This document shows, piece by piece, positions 24,620-34,793 of a DNA stretch of 64,000 bases. The stretch comes from Lichina pygmaea (taxonomy: Eukaryota; Ascomycota; Lichinomycetes; Lichinales; Lichinaceae), in the NCBI GenBank assembly GCA_963422465.1, contig OY730172.1, positions 3,658,001 through 3,722,000 of the forward strand, read 5' to 3'. Within the stretch, counting starts at the first letter, position 1. Each line of letters begins with the position of its first letter. The notes under the pieces were generated by a model. That model made no database searches. It saw only the letters and a list, made by a program, of their open reading frames with translations, and had not been told where the DNA came from. Made by a program: the position numbers and the translations under genes.

Positions 24620-25144
24620 CAGGCTGAAAGTCTCCCGGGCCAGAGCAAGCCTAAAAGTGCTGGGGAGTCGAGTAATCTGGGAGGTCCAGGAGTGAGTAGG
24701 GGGAAGCTAACTCTGCCAAGAAACTTCTTCTTGGTCTAGTTGGCTTACTCTACTCTACTCTACTTCAGTCCCAGTTCCAGTTCCAGTCCCAATCCGCAAG
24801 TATATTTCCAGAAGTGAACCAATTTTATTCTACTCCGTACCTGTTGCGACCACAGGGCTGAGCCTGGCTTAGTCAGTATGGTATTGTTAGTCAGCTACGC
24901 TTCCGTAGATAGAGGCCCATATAGCCCTCCGGTCCGAGAGGGTCAATAATCATCATCTTCTCCCCGCTTGTAGCTCCAGCAGTACCGGGTACAAGTACGG
25001 TAATCATACTCCAGGATAAAACACCCCGGATTGACTGGAGGGATGACCTATTCACCAAAAGGGAGGGGGGGCAGGAAGAAGAGGATCCTACCAGTAAAAC
25101 GCACATTGATACTTTTCTTCCTTGCCTGTGACGAGAGAGAGAGT

Positions 25145-25525
25145 GTGTGTGTATTCCTACTCTAATCTAAAGCTAGCTAGGTGTCAGGAGCTAGTTGCCC
25201 GACCGGGTGCTTAGTCAGCTGGGGTCGCCTGGCTAGGCAGGCGGGTGCAGCCGCACTTATCTATCGCTAGTACGGAGATGTCGGGCACTAAGCCCAGACA
25301 TAGTAGTTTTTTTGGCTCAGTTCCGCTCTAGCCTACTCCGTACGGCTGCGCGCGACACTAGGCTACTGTAGATTATGCTGGGGATCTATAAAAACTGGTA
25401 AGGAAAACCCTGAGGTCATGTGGTCCAGCCACCGGCCCTTGGGATGAAAAACCTCCCCTGTGGTCCCTGGTCGGGCACTGGTCTACCAAGAAATTGTAAA
25501 ACAAGAAGAGGGGCTGTGGCTGTGA
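25145..25525 (-). mobile_element. 5'-truncated Tad1-like LINE copy, split by a solo LTR
   Basis: The segments 25150-25181 and 25358-25525 match, in the same order, the 3' end of the LINE copy at 33640-34497 (both on the minus strand). Shared words include TATTCCTAC, AGCTAGCTAGG, AGATTATGCTGGG, TGGTAAGGAAAACC and GAAAAACCTCCCCTG. The only interruption is a 176-bp insert bounded by CTAGG duplications (solo LTR). The element is oriented minus, with its tetranucleotide-like tail at the low-coordinate end (GTGTGTGTAT). An 8-bp AGAGAGTG at 25137-25144 and 25526-25533 is a possible target-site duplication, but lies in simple sequence, so it is weak. Only 3' UTR remains; no coding part is present. 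Confidence 0.6.
25182..25357 (+). mobile_element. Solo LTR (176 bp) of an LTR retrotransposon, fossil
   Basis: The insert begins TGTC and ends GACA, the TG...CA form of a long terminal repeat, and is flanked by the 5-bp direct repeat CTAGG (25177-25181 and 25358-25362). It interrupts an older LINE copy. No internal coding region is attached, so the element has been reduced to one LTR, presumably by recombination between its two ends. A related copy lies at 26628-26783. Superfamily (Ty1/copia or Ty3) cannot be told from an LTR alone. It is younger than the LINE copy it sits in. Confidence 0.7.
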
Positions 25526-25597
25526 AGAGAGTGCAACCATATATATATATATATACGGAGTACTTCGTACACACACAGTCACTATACGTGATGTAAC

Positions 25598-26477
25598 ACC
25601 GACGACCGGGCCGACGTCGCCGCGCCTACATCTCACCAGGCCAGGCGCGACACCGCTGGGCAGAATTGATCCTTTGGCCTCAGCGGACACTGGAATTCAC
25701 CAAGGGCTCTCTGGGCCTGCCCCCGTGGGCCGACAGCCACCCCGCAGTCACTCCAACCCTAGGCACCCCCCCCCCCCCACGAACAGTCTGGCAGGTCTGC
25801 TTGCTATCGGAGCAATGGTGCTGGGAGCGATGGCACAAGCTCCACGGCGGGCCCCCACCTCAAGTCCAGCTGCTGGACCCAGATCCTGGACCCAGATCCT
25901 GGAGGGGGAGACAACTGGAAGCCGGACGAGATGCCGTACTGGGTGTCTCTCTGGCTTTGCGCCAGCCTATCCAAGGCCCAAAGCAGCATCCTAACGCAGA
26001 TGCGCACACGTAAGATCAGGCTGGCAGCCTTCCTCTGCAGGCGACGAGTCCCCGGCTTCCTGACGCTGGCTTGTTGCTGCGGAGCGCAGTGGGAGACTGC
26101 CAAGCATGTTGTTCTAGAGTGCCCACGCCTGCAGCGAGTACGCCGCAGTCTTTACACTGCGACTGCTACTACTGACTACCAGGTGATGATCTCGCGCCCG
26201 CGGCCCGCCGCCGCCCTCACCTCGTGGATCCCACGCCACGGAGTTCTCTCCCAGTTCTCCTGGGCTCAGGAGCAGCTGGATACTGGTTACTAACCAGTCA
26301 CCCCCCCCCCCCCCCCCCCATGTTCTACAGATTACTCGAGAGGATAGCGCTGCCTGAGGCGCTGCAGGGAGAGGTTTTTTTACTCTGTTGAGTTTTCCTA
26401 GCCTAATTCTATAGTTGACCCAGCGTAGCCTAGATACACTAGTGCTAGAATGGTGTAGGAATTCAATCAATCAATCA
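25598..26477 (+). mobile_element. 5'-truncated Tad1-like LINE insertion with 14-bp target-site duplication
   Basis: The element is bounded by the perfect 14-bp repeat ATACGTGATGTAAC at 25584-25597 and 26478-26491. It keeps the end of ORF2 and the 3' UTR, and ends in a TCAA tetranucleotide tail right before the second duplication. The readable C-terminal segment (about 25931-26293) carries QMRTRKIRLAAFLCRRRVPG and a C-C-x-C...H-x4-C knuckle (ACCCGAQWETAKHVVLECPR), as in the post-RNase H region of Tad1-clade LINEs. The upstream part reads RHWAELILWPQRTLEFTK in another frame, so the coding sequence is no longer continuous; C-runs at 25766-25778 and 26301-26319 contribute. It cannot move by itself. 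A perfect duplication suggests a fairly recent insertion. Confidence 0.88.
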
Positions 26478-26627
26478 ATACGTGATGTAACGTAACTCCA
26501 GCTGTAGCCTAGATCTAAGCGATTATTAGACGATTAGCAGACATCTCTTCGGTCCGACAGAACAGAGGAGTGTTTTGTCTTTCCCCCCCCCCCCCCCCCC
26601 GGCCCGCCGCGCCGGAGCGGCTTCACG

Positions 26628-26783
26628 GACCGGGCGCTTAGTCAGCTGAGGTCGCCTGGCTAGGCAGGCGGGTGCAGCCGCACTTATCTATCGCTAGTAC
26701 GGAGATGTCGGGCACTAAGCCCAGACATAGTGGTCTTTTGGCTTAGTTCCGCTCTAGCCTACTCCGTACAGCTGCGCGCGACA
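26628..26783 (+). mobile_element. Partial second copy of the same LTR, fossil
   Basis: About 156 bp are nearly identical to the solo LTR at 25182-25357, from GACCGGG to the terminal GCGCGACA, with a few differences. The first 26 bases of the LTR are missing or unrecognisable, and the DNA before it is a long C run followed by GC-rich sequence. No clear flanking duplication or internal region is seen. It is an old fragment. Confidence 0.65.
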
Positions 26784-27679
26784 ATGCCCTGTCCATGACC
26801 CTGACCCTGACCCCAAGCTCTGCCTCAGCCCTGTCCCCCTCCTCTTAACAATCTCAAAATATGACGGATTTCAGCATGTAGATTGGTCACTCTGATGAGT
26901 GCTTTAATGTCTGGTTAGACCCCCGGGGGGTGGTGGCTCAAGCATGGCGAGTAGTCTAGCGACAGTGACAGGAATTAGTGACCGACTATACACATCTAGG
27001 GGGTGTGCGTACAGCAACGCTAGTGGGGGTGTACGTACAGAAAGATTAGGGGTGTGCGTCCAGTAAAGGGGGTGTGCGTGAAACACGACCCTTTCGTTAA
27101 TGTACATAGGAAAGAGAGTTCGGTCGTTCGAATGCAGACCTTGGATCAACTGGCGCTCGACCCGCTTGTTCTGCTTCTCCTTGGCGGATGATTATATCAT
27201 CTAATCACTTTTCTTCTCGAGAGGAATGAAATAAAAAGCAGAGGCGTTGATCGGACATTTATCGACGAAGAGAAAGAGAAGACTGATTTCGGGTTTTGTA
27301 TGGTGCTGTGTTGTGCGTACAGCACGTACATCCCTTTTGACTAGTAATTAGGCGTGAGAGTATAAAGAACTTTTAACGCACGATTCCGTCTTGGAGAGAT
27401 GTGGTACGGTAGTGGTTTGGCTTGGTGCTGGTCGTCAAAGAAGCAACGACATCGAGGACTGTGATTATTTTCTTGCGACTGCTGGGAAGATGAAGAATAG
27501 AAGTACATGACACGATTGGGCTTTTTTCCTGTTGCCTTCTGATGAAGTACATGGTGTGACGGACAGTTGCGTCAAGACAGTCGTCTTGTCCGTGTCAGGT
27601 TGTTGTCCGGCTAATCTGTGCATGTTACTTAAGAGTCGAGCGCCAGGCTTAAAACTCGATTGTTGGTACGTAGGCCGAC
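26784..27679. other. Gene-free region downstream of the tyrosinase gene
   Basis: It begins with a CCCTGA-type short repeat near 26785-26815 and continues with AT-rich DNA. No open frame with coding character. The tyrosinase 3' UTR is expected near its right end. Confidence 0.5.
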
Positions 27680-30319
27680 TCAAGGTCCCGGCGCTCCACT
27701 TGGGTCGAGGCTAGCCGGGGCCTTGATCCCGATTGGCGGCGGCGCCTGCGACTCGATGCCGCCGTCCTTGCCCGCGGTCGGCGCAAAGTGCGTCATCGTG
27801 TCCGACAGGCGCGGAAGCTCGGCGCCACTTTCACTGTACGTGACGATGGAGCTGACGACGGCGATTTGCAGCGACGGGATGTTCGATGCCGGGATACGAC
27901 CGGCTGGAGCGGTCACCTGTGCCGTCATGAACGCACCCGTCAGCTGGCTGGCACCTTCTCAGTAAGGCAAGAAGGGCGTCCTTCTCATTCGACAGACTGG
28001 GCAAGAGGAGAGTGGCGCAGTGCGCTGTCGCTGTGACCATACCCGCTCGATTTCCCAGCGGAGTTCACGGGTCAGGTACGGCACAGCGTCCTCCGCTTTG
28101 AGTGCAATCTGCTTCTCCACCAGCGCCGTCGTCAATGGAGCCGTGTAATTTGTGAGCCTGCTGCCGGTGGGTCTCTGGTTGGCATCGCCCAACGTCGACA
28201 CCTGGCCGGCCAGATCTGTTCCTGATCCTAGGTAGAACAAGATCTTGATAGAGCCGGGAGCTTCGACGGCCTTGAAGAGGACGTTGACCGAGTACTCGCG
28301 CCGAGCCGTCGCCGCCGCCGCTTCCGGCGCTTCCGGCGCTTAATTTCAACATCCGGTCAGCCCGGGCCGAAGACACGCAATCGAGATGGACTGGGTCGTC
28401 TGGGGAGCGGCAAGGGCAGCAAGGCGGCACAACTTACTTTGCGGCACGACCGATGTATTCGCTGCAAAAGAGGCACTCCTTAAGGCCGGACCGGAGCCGG
28501 GTCCGTATAATCTGTTCACTTCCCGCGTGGTAAATGCTTGCAAATCGCTTGTCGTCCGGCCCTGCGGGACCTCAGGGTACGAGTATCCGTAGGTGAAGAT
28601 GCTCGGGGCCCCCCTGATTTGGTCCGAGGTCCACTCCTCTGCGTTGGGGTTGCGGAAAGGGTAGAGCGGGGTTTGCAGATCGTCCGTCCCTGACACCGGC
28701 AACTGAAGAGTAGCCAAGGGCGACCGTGGAGCGGGCGTCAGATCCTCCCCCGGCCTGATCGCTTGAAACATGGCAGCGAGGCGGTCGACATTGGTGTGGC
28801 TGCAATGGTTTGCTGTTAGGCTAGACTGTACCTGGCTGCAGAACCATGCTGGAGGGATCGTGGATCGCCCCGCAGACGACTTCACCTGGGAGAACTCACT
28901 GCAACCTGCGAGTCATGTCAGTAAGAGCTCTCGCGAACTTGCTAGTCCGGATGAATGTGGCTTACCAGAAGATGGGATCAAATGCGGACCGAACGATCGT
29001 CCTCATGTCTCCACCCACGCCGGCTACCCATCTCGGCATCAGCTTCGACACCCGACGATGATAATCCGGAAGTGCATCATCATTGCCAAGGAGGAAGAAG
29101 CAAGCGGCGCCACCCACTGTGCACAATGTTGTGAGGAAGTTCCGCTGCGGATTGGTACGAGTTGAAATCTGTGTTCCGGGTGAAAGCGTTGTAAGTGCTC
29201 GACCGAGTGACGCTGCACTCGTCAGCAAAAGTCCCAGGCCTGAGAACGAGGTGATGTGAGCAACGCGGCTTGAAGAACGGCGACTGACGTTCCAAAATCG
29301 AACGTGGATGCTGCCGAATCACGAATCGTCGTATCTCGATCGACTCCCTAAGACAGCCGATGTCCGTCAGCGATCGGCTCCGCCTTGTCAAGGCAGTTGC
29401 CCTGGGGCCGTGCATGGGAGTTGAGCAACTCACGAATTCTGGATGGCGTTGGAGGAAGCGGTAGGCGAATAGCGGGTTCGTAATAGTCTCCCTCGTCGGC
29501 GCGCCGCCGGTGCCTGGCCGAGTAACGCTGATCGTGCTCTGCCGCGCTGCCGGCGGGATGGTTGACTCCGCGGTCGACGCCCAATCCCAGTATCTGCGTG
29601 GCACACGTCATCCTCGGCTCTTCGACACCTACTGCGCCTGCACAAAGCCTTCGGATGGCGACCGGATACCACACCAGGCGAGACGGGGATGATAAACTTA
29701 CGGAACTCTGACGTCGTCCGCGGCGGCCTGATAGCGGGCAGCGTCCGAGCCAGTGAAGTTCTGGGCAATGCTGACGGCAGCGTCGTGGAGCTCTTGCTCA
29801 AATAGAAGGAGATACGGGCGGTGCCAGGTCAAGAACAGCGCACTCGAGTGCGTGCAGTAACCCACGCCCGGGTTGACAATGGTACCGTTCGGGTACTGCC
29901 AGGTGATGTAGGGCGCCCCGTGGATTCCTGTAGAGAAGGAACAAGACTTTCAGCCTACGGTCTTCCCCGCGCCAGCCCCGGCCAACGTCTTATCGAACTA
30001 GCGGGGAAAGAGGAGTGAACCAACCGGCCACCTGATAGAAGCTCAGCAGGTTGGATTCAGCACGGCGCGCCACGTTGTCCCATGCCAGGATCAGCATGTT
30101 GAAGATATCGGGAAAGTCGTTCTGCAAGGTGTTGAGCGAGCGACGCTGAACTACCCTGGTAAAGCCGCGGATGGGCGTAAAGGCCGGGGTCTGACGCTTG
30201 AAGAGCAGGCTGGACCCATCTTGCAAGGACCTTGTATCTATGGCAGCCCCGTAGGCACTCTGGCTCGTGAAAGCAACAAGTCCGATGAGGCCAGCGGCCA
30301 GCTTGTCGAGCCAGCGCAT
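27680..30319 (-). CDS. Secreted tyrosinase (type 3 copper phenol oxidase)
   Basis: The ten coding exons are 30319-30025, 29927-29702, 29593-29434, 29347-29289, 29212-29114, 29031-28966, 28905-28900, 28799-28438, 28338-28043 and 27943-27680, giving 610 residues. Tyrosinases oxidise phenols to quinones, feeding melanin formation. A signal peptide is visible (MRWLDKLAAGLIGLVAFTSQ, cut near AYGAA), followed by a KR site that may be a Kex2 cleavage point. The CuA site has GIHGAPY, GYCTHSSALFLTWHRPY and LLLFEQEL. The CuB site has LPHNIVHSGW and WLHHTNVDRL. The C-terminal part has NRLYGPG and EYSVNVLFKAVEAPGSIKIL. WLHH is completed only by a 6-nt exon (GTTGCA). The last introns are less certain than the copper-site exons. 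Flanking genes give no sign of a melanin gene cluster. Confidence 0.92.
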
Positions 30320-33300
30320 TTTGTGACCGATTGAACGATTGATCGGCTAGAGAGCGAATGGACGACGTGGTGGATGACGCCGACGTGGCTGTCGAGGGAG
30401 ATGGACAACCAATGCTATGGGAAAGAGACTCGGAGGTGGCGGCTAGAAGGCGAGAGCAGCGACCTTTTATATCTCTCGCCGTCCTGAGTATCCACGCTCT
30501 CTTGGTCTTCGTGTGACACAGGTTGATGCTTGCAGGGTCCAGACCCCAAACTCTAGGCCTCATCCTCATTCCTGGCTTGAGCCTCTGAGCGTACGTGAGG
30601 GCGAAGTTGGCTGACCACCAAAGGCCGTTGTGGGGGCGAGCCGGTGCAGCTTCCCTTGCTCTTTGTCTCATGAACGGTAATGCGCAAGGTCGGCAACGGA
30701 AGCAGAAGGTGTGATCACAGAGCTGACGAGCGACAGAGCCTCACCCGAGCAACGCTGGCTGAGTTGTCAGGGTCGGAGGCGTACGCAATCCCGCTGAAGC
30801 CCGGGGTAAGCGAGTCAGCCGTTGAAGCGATGATGGGCAAGGCGAAGGATACCGGAGTTCCTGCCAAGGGCCGGTCCAATGACCGTGCTGGAGCCGGCGT
30901 GCTGATCAGAGAACCGGTACCTTCGTACGGATCCGTGGAATCTCTGCTGTCGCAATCTGGTCCTCTGAACAAAGTCTCAGCAGTCCATACCAAGCCGTGT
31001 CGATGTTGGCTGTGGGTACCAACACCGTCCCTCGGAATCATCCTGCTGTCTCTCGGCCGGGGCCGTCCCACGAGCGATGCTGTAGCACGTATGCCGTACG
31101 GCCATGCAGCTGGCAAGGTTGCCATTCGAACCATCGGAAGCAAGTAACGTCGTGATGCTAGATGTTGCAGCAGCATGCATTCGACCCCGAGGAACGGAGC
31201 GGAGGTCCAATCCCAGCCCGATCACATGGCGCTCGTTTGCGTTCCTCCTGGGGGCTCTCTAACGTAAAGCGGTAAGACTTCATTCTGTCAGCTCCAAGCA
31301 GCTTCAGCCCGGAGTGTATTTCAGCTCCGAAGCACGTACGTTCCGAACGTACGTACATACGTACGACATGGCCAATTCGTACGTGCGGGAAACATTGCGC
31401 TTCTGATCCAGAGTGCCGACAGACCATGCAGCATTGGGCGGCAACGTCTTCGTCTGCCGTGGTATTGCAGCAACTCCGGGGGAACCGACAGCAAAAGGTG
31501 CCGACGTTCGTACCAGTGGACGTACGTACGGTATAACCTTCCCCACGGGCTTGGTATCAGTCCGTACAACGGCCATTGTTTGCCACCTGCTGACAGGTGG
31601 ATCTGCATGGACCCCGTGGGACCGTAGCGATCACTTCTCCGCACATGCCTGTCCGTCATCCCCCATCAGCAAGAGCATTCATCGCAAGAAGCCCACCCGC
31701 TGTCCGCTCACCGAGAATAGCATTGCAGCTGCCGTCGAACAGCCCAGCAAGGTCGCCTTAGCGTTGACGTCACTGTCACCACGCTCACCTACCACGTTAG
31801 GCCCGCTGTAGCCTGATTCTCGCTTCCAATCCTATTGTACAGTAGAATTAAGCGTGCATATATCCGTGGGCACGGTACGCGTCGTACTCCGTGCTCATGA
31901 CTATATAAGGAAGTAATTAGTGGGTGGTTAGCCACGCACGTCACGACACGTAGGTACATGCACCTACAGCCATTTGAGGGATACGTCAACGTACGGTGAG
32001 CCTTGAGTGTAGCTGGAGTCTCAGCCACGGCTCAAGGCTGGCCGTCGACTGTACCTCGTACCTCGTACGTACGTACCGTACCTCGTACTCACGGGCATCT
32101 GACGTCGAGGCTCTTTCTCCTCCGATGGCGTCATATGCACAGGTCTGAGTCTTCGGTGGGCGTTCGGCGAACGTTCGGCGAGCTTTCGGCTAGCTCTAGT
32201 CAATCTGTAATTCATCTACATCGACTTTGTATCACACAGCCATGAATTACGGGAGATGACAGGGTCTCCTGGTACGGAGGTTTTGCCAAAAAGGTCATGT
32301 TCTTGGGAACGACAGATCCCATCTCCTACATGTCTAGCATCTTGGAAGAGAGACTGGAGCTGTACCGTAGGGAGTGATGTGGTCATTTGCTTGATGGTAC
32401 ATATCTTTTGGGGTCTTTGTTGCAGCGCGTACCTGATTTTCAGATTGTTAGACAGGACTACGTACTACTGAAACTACTCTGACTTGAGCTCCCTAGCTCA
32501 ATATAAGCTGATTGAAACACGTACATCGGCGATTTGGTATGGCTTTCTAACAAAGAAAGAATCTATCCTCTGGTGATAGAAGCCGCCCCTGTCGATGTCT
32601 ATCCTTCATCAGATGTATTACGACCGTCATTGCTAGAACCCTAGACATCGGGGACTAAACTGAAGCCGCGAGGGACACGGAGGAATTGAAAGCCTGTGAC
32701 ACATGTTGGAGAACATTCCTGAGAAGGTACCGAGAGCTGACGTGAGTATCTACAGCGCTAAGTCAACACTAGAAATCAGCACAGAGTATTGAGAGCATGC
32801 ATCGTGATACAGACTGGCGTAGCACTAGGAGTAGGCATAGCACATATCAGCAGACTTCATCTCCCGACCGCGAGAATCGAGTATATACCATGCTTACATG
32901 CTGGGATGTTTGTTGGCTCTGCTCTGCACCTGAACGAGTGTACCGTACAGACTAGTAAGAGGCCGGCTGTGGGGTTGATCGGCTCTGCGCAGGGATGGGG
33001 AACCACGCAGACTGCCGACGAATGGATTGGTGGCTAACCAAAGCTGTTGAATGATAAGTACTGTACGGTAGTGGTATCTCGTGACGAGGTGGCAGACATG
33101 CGGACCTCCAGAGTCTATGTTCTCGTACGTATGTGTGTCGGGGCTATTCCACTCACCTGGAGTAGCTACATAGATCTGCAGGACACACTACCCATCATCA
33201 AACGTTCTTCTCGACAAGTTGAATCAGATATTCACTGTTGATCGTGACTGCATGTTCTCTATGTACTTTTCACCTACCAACTCAATCTTCTTGTTGAAAA

Positions 33301-33626
33301 AGAATATCATTGAGAATAATTGGCTAGTTTCTGATTTGTTGTACCTTGTGAATGGTGTTCGGTCTGTCTGTCTGGTCATCTGTTTCTTTATTTGTTTGTT
33401 TTGAATTTTTGACGTGTCTGAGGGGGAGGTGGGGGAACTATTAATGTTTTGGGCCCATGGTGAATAGTGCTGACAAAATGACCGTGAGATTGTTGGACTG
33501 AAAATGTACCAAAAGACGAAGGACGTGGATTTCTGTCATCAGTGGTGTAGAGCTAATGATTCTACGGCGGCACAAGGCCAATGAATACACGCACCAGAGG
33601 GAGTAAAGGTCCAAAAGCCTCCGTTC
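30320..33626. other. Gene-free 3.3-kb region upstream of the tyrosinase gene
   Basis: The first few hundred bases hold the tyrosinase promoter. The remainder has GTAC-rich palindromic words (31330-31366, 32055-32095) and AT-rich stretches (32450-33420). Several open frames of 60-155 codons exist, but none shows a domain, a splicing pattern or a signal peptide that I trust. Confidence 0.5.
30465..30471 (-). promoter_or_regulatory. TATA box candidate for the tyrosinase gene
   Basis: TATAAAA on the minus strand (context AGATATAAAAGG), about 145 bp upstream of the tyrosinase start codon. The position suits a core promoter of a regulated gene. Confidence 0.6.
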
Positions 33627-33639
33627 TTTGACTCCACTT

Positions 33640-34497
33640 GTATGTATGTATGAATTCCTACACCATTTTAAAACTAGCTAGGCTAGATTATGCTGGGTAT
33701 TCTGTACGGTAGAGTCGGTAAGGAAAACCTCCAGGTTACAGCCAGTGCAACCCTAGGGCGAAAAACCTCCCCTGCGGCCCCTAGGCGGGTGCCATCCTGT
33801 CGAGAAGCTATAAACAAGGGAAGTGACTAGGGTGTAGTCAAGTAGGAGGGAGCTGCTCCCTGGCCCAGGAGAACTGGAGAAGGAGATCTAACCGGAGGAA
33901 CCACGTCGTCAATGCGGCGGCTGCCCGGGGGTCCGACGTTAGTCGCTGAAAGTCAGTGGTTAGTGTTTTCTGACGTAGTTGCCACCGCTCCTGTGTGAAG
34001 CGGGGGCAGTCTAAGACTACGTGCTTGGCTGTCTCCCACTGCCAGCCGCAGGGGCACGCCGGAGACTCGAAGCCTGGAACCCGGCACTTGTGTAGGAAGG
34101 CTGCCAAACCTATCTTGCCTGAGCGTATCTGTGTGAGGAGGCTGCTGTGGGGCTTCGGGAGGTCAGCGTGTAACCGGAGGGCTGCTGTTTTGTGCGGCAT
34201 TTTGTCAGGTAAGCCTGCCAGAGCGGCTGCCGGGGGGGGGGGGGGGGGCGGTTGTTGGCTGGGGGTGGGGCGGGGTCGGGGCGGGGGTGGTCCGACCAGG
34301 GGGGAAGACCGAGATTGCTGGAGATATCTTCCATGCGTTGCTGTTGGCGCCAGAGGAGATTCCTAGCCCAGATGCGTCGTGTTTTGCCTGGTGTGGGGCC
34401 GGCGGGTCGGCGGGGGGCCGTGGTGGGAGGCGAGGTGGCTGCGGGGGCGGCGGCAGGCACGATCAATCTCCTGCCTAGCACCGGAGGCTTCCAGGCG
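33640..34497 (-). mobile_element. 5'-truncated Tad1-like LINE insertion with 13-bp target-site duplication
   Basis: The perfect 13-bp repeat TTTGACTCCACTT lies at 33627-33639 and 34498-34510 and brackets the element. On the minus strand it carries the end of ORF2 and the 3' UTR, ending in an ATAC tetranucleotide tail. The last readable frame (34200-33838) has SLLTQIRSGKIGLAAFLHKC, CRVPGFESPACPCGWQWETA and KHVVLDCPRF, the CCHC-type knuckle region of Tad1-clade LINEs. Upstream coding is broken around a 17-base C/G run at 34232-34248. The copy is the closest relative of the plus-strand element at 25598-26477 and is equally 5'-truncated. It sits about 300 bp beyond the stop codon of the gene ending at 34794. 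Confidence 0.9.
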
Positions 34498-34793
34498 TTT
34501 GACTCCACTTACTAGGGACAATGAGAATTTTTAATGGTTCTACCGGATCGGGGAAAGGATGAGAGAGGTGGTTGAGGGTGTAGTATTTGTCGGTTATCCC
34601 CAGCTGGCGATACTTCAAGTCTCTAGAACCAAGTCAAGTAAAGCACGCGCTCGGCTACAGTCCCCCAGCCCACCGCTTTAGTAACCCCGCCGTAAGCAGT
34701 ATCAGTGATTCCGTATTTCAAAGTCCATCCCCATGTCACCGAGCGCCGAGCACCGATCACCAAGAGAGAGTCTCAAGCCAGTTGCCCGGCGAG

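Larger units (their letters stand above)
24127..25144. other. KCS1 downstream region with poly-T and GA repeats
   Basis: A 17-T run at 24162-24178 follows the KCS1 stop by about 36 bp. A pure (GA)n run lies at 24578-24617. The rest is AT-rich with no coding signal, leading into a retroelement cluster. Confidence 0.55.

Noticed and set aside
25182-26783. One LTR retrotransposon bounded by the two LTR-like copies
   Set aside because: The DNA between them is a pair of LINE fragments, not a gag-pol interior, and the flanking duplications do not match.
24127-27679. Intact, mobile retrotransposon in the repeat cluster
   Set aside because: Only 5'-truncated LINE ends and single LTRs are present; no reverse transcriptase domain is readable and the LINE coding remnants lie in different frames.
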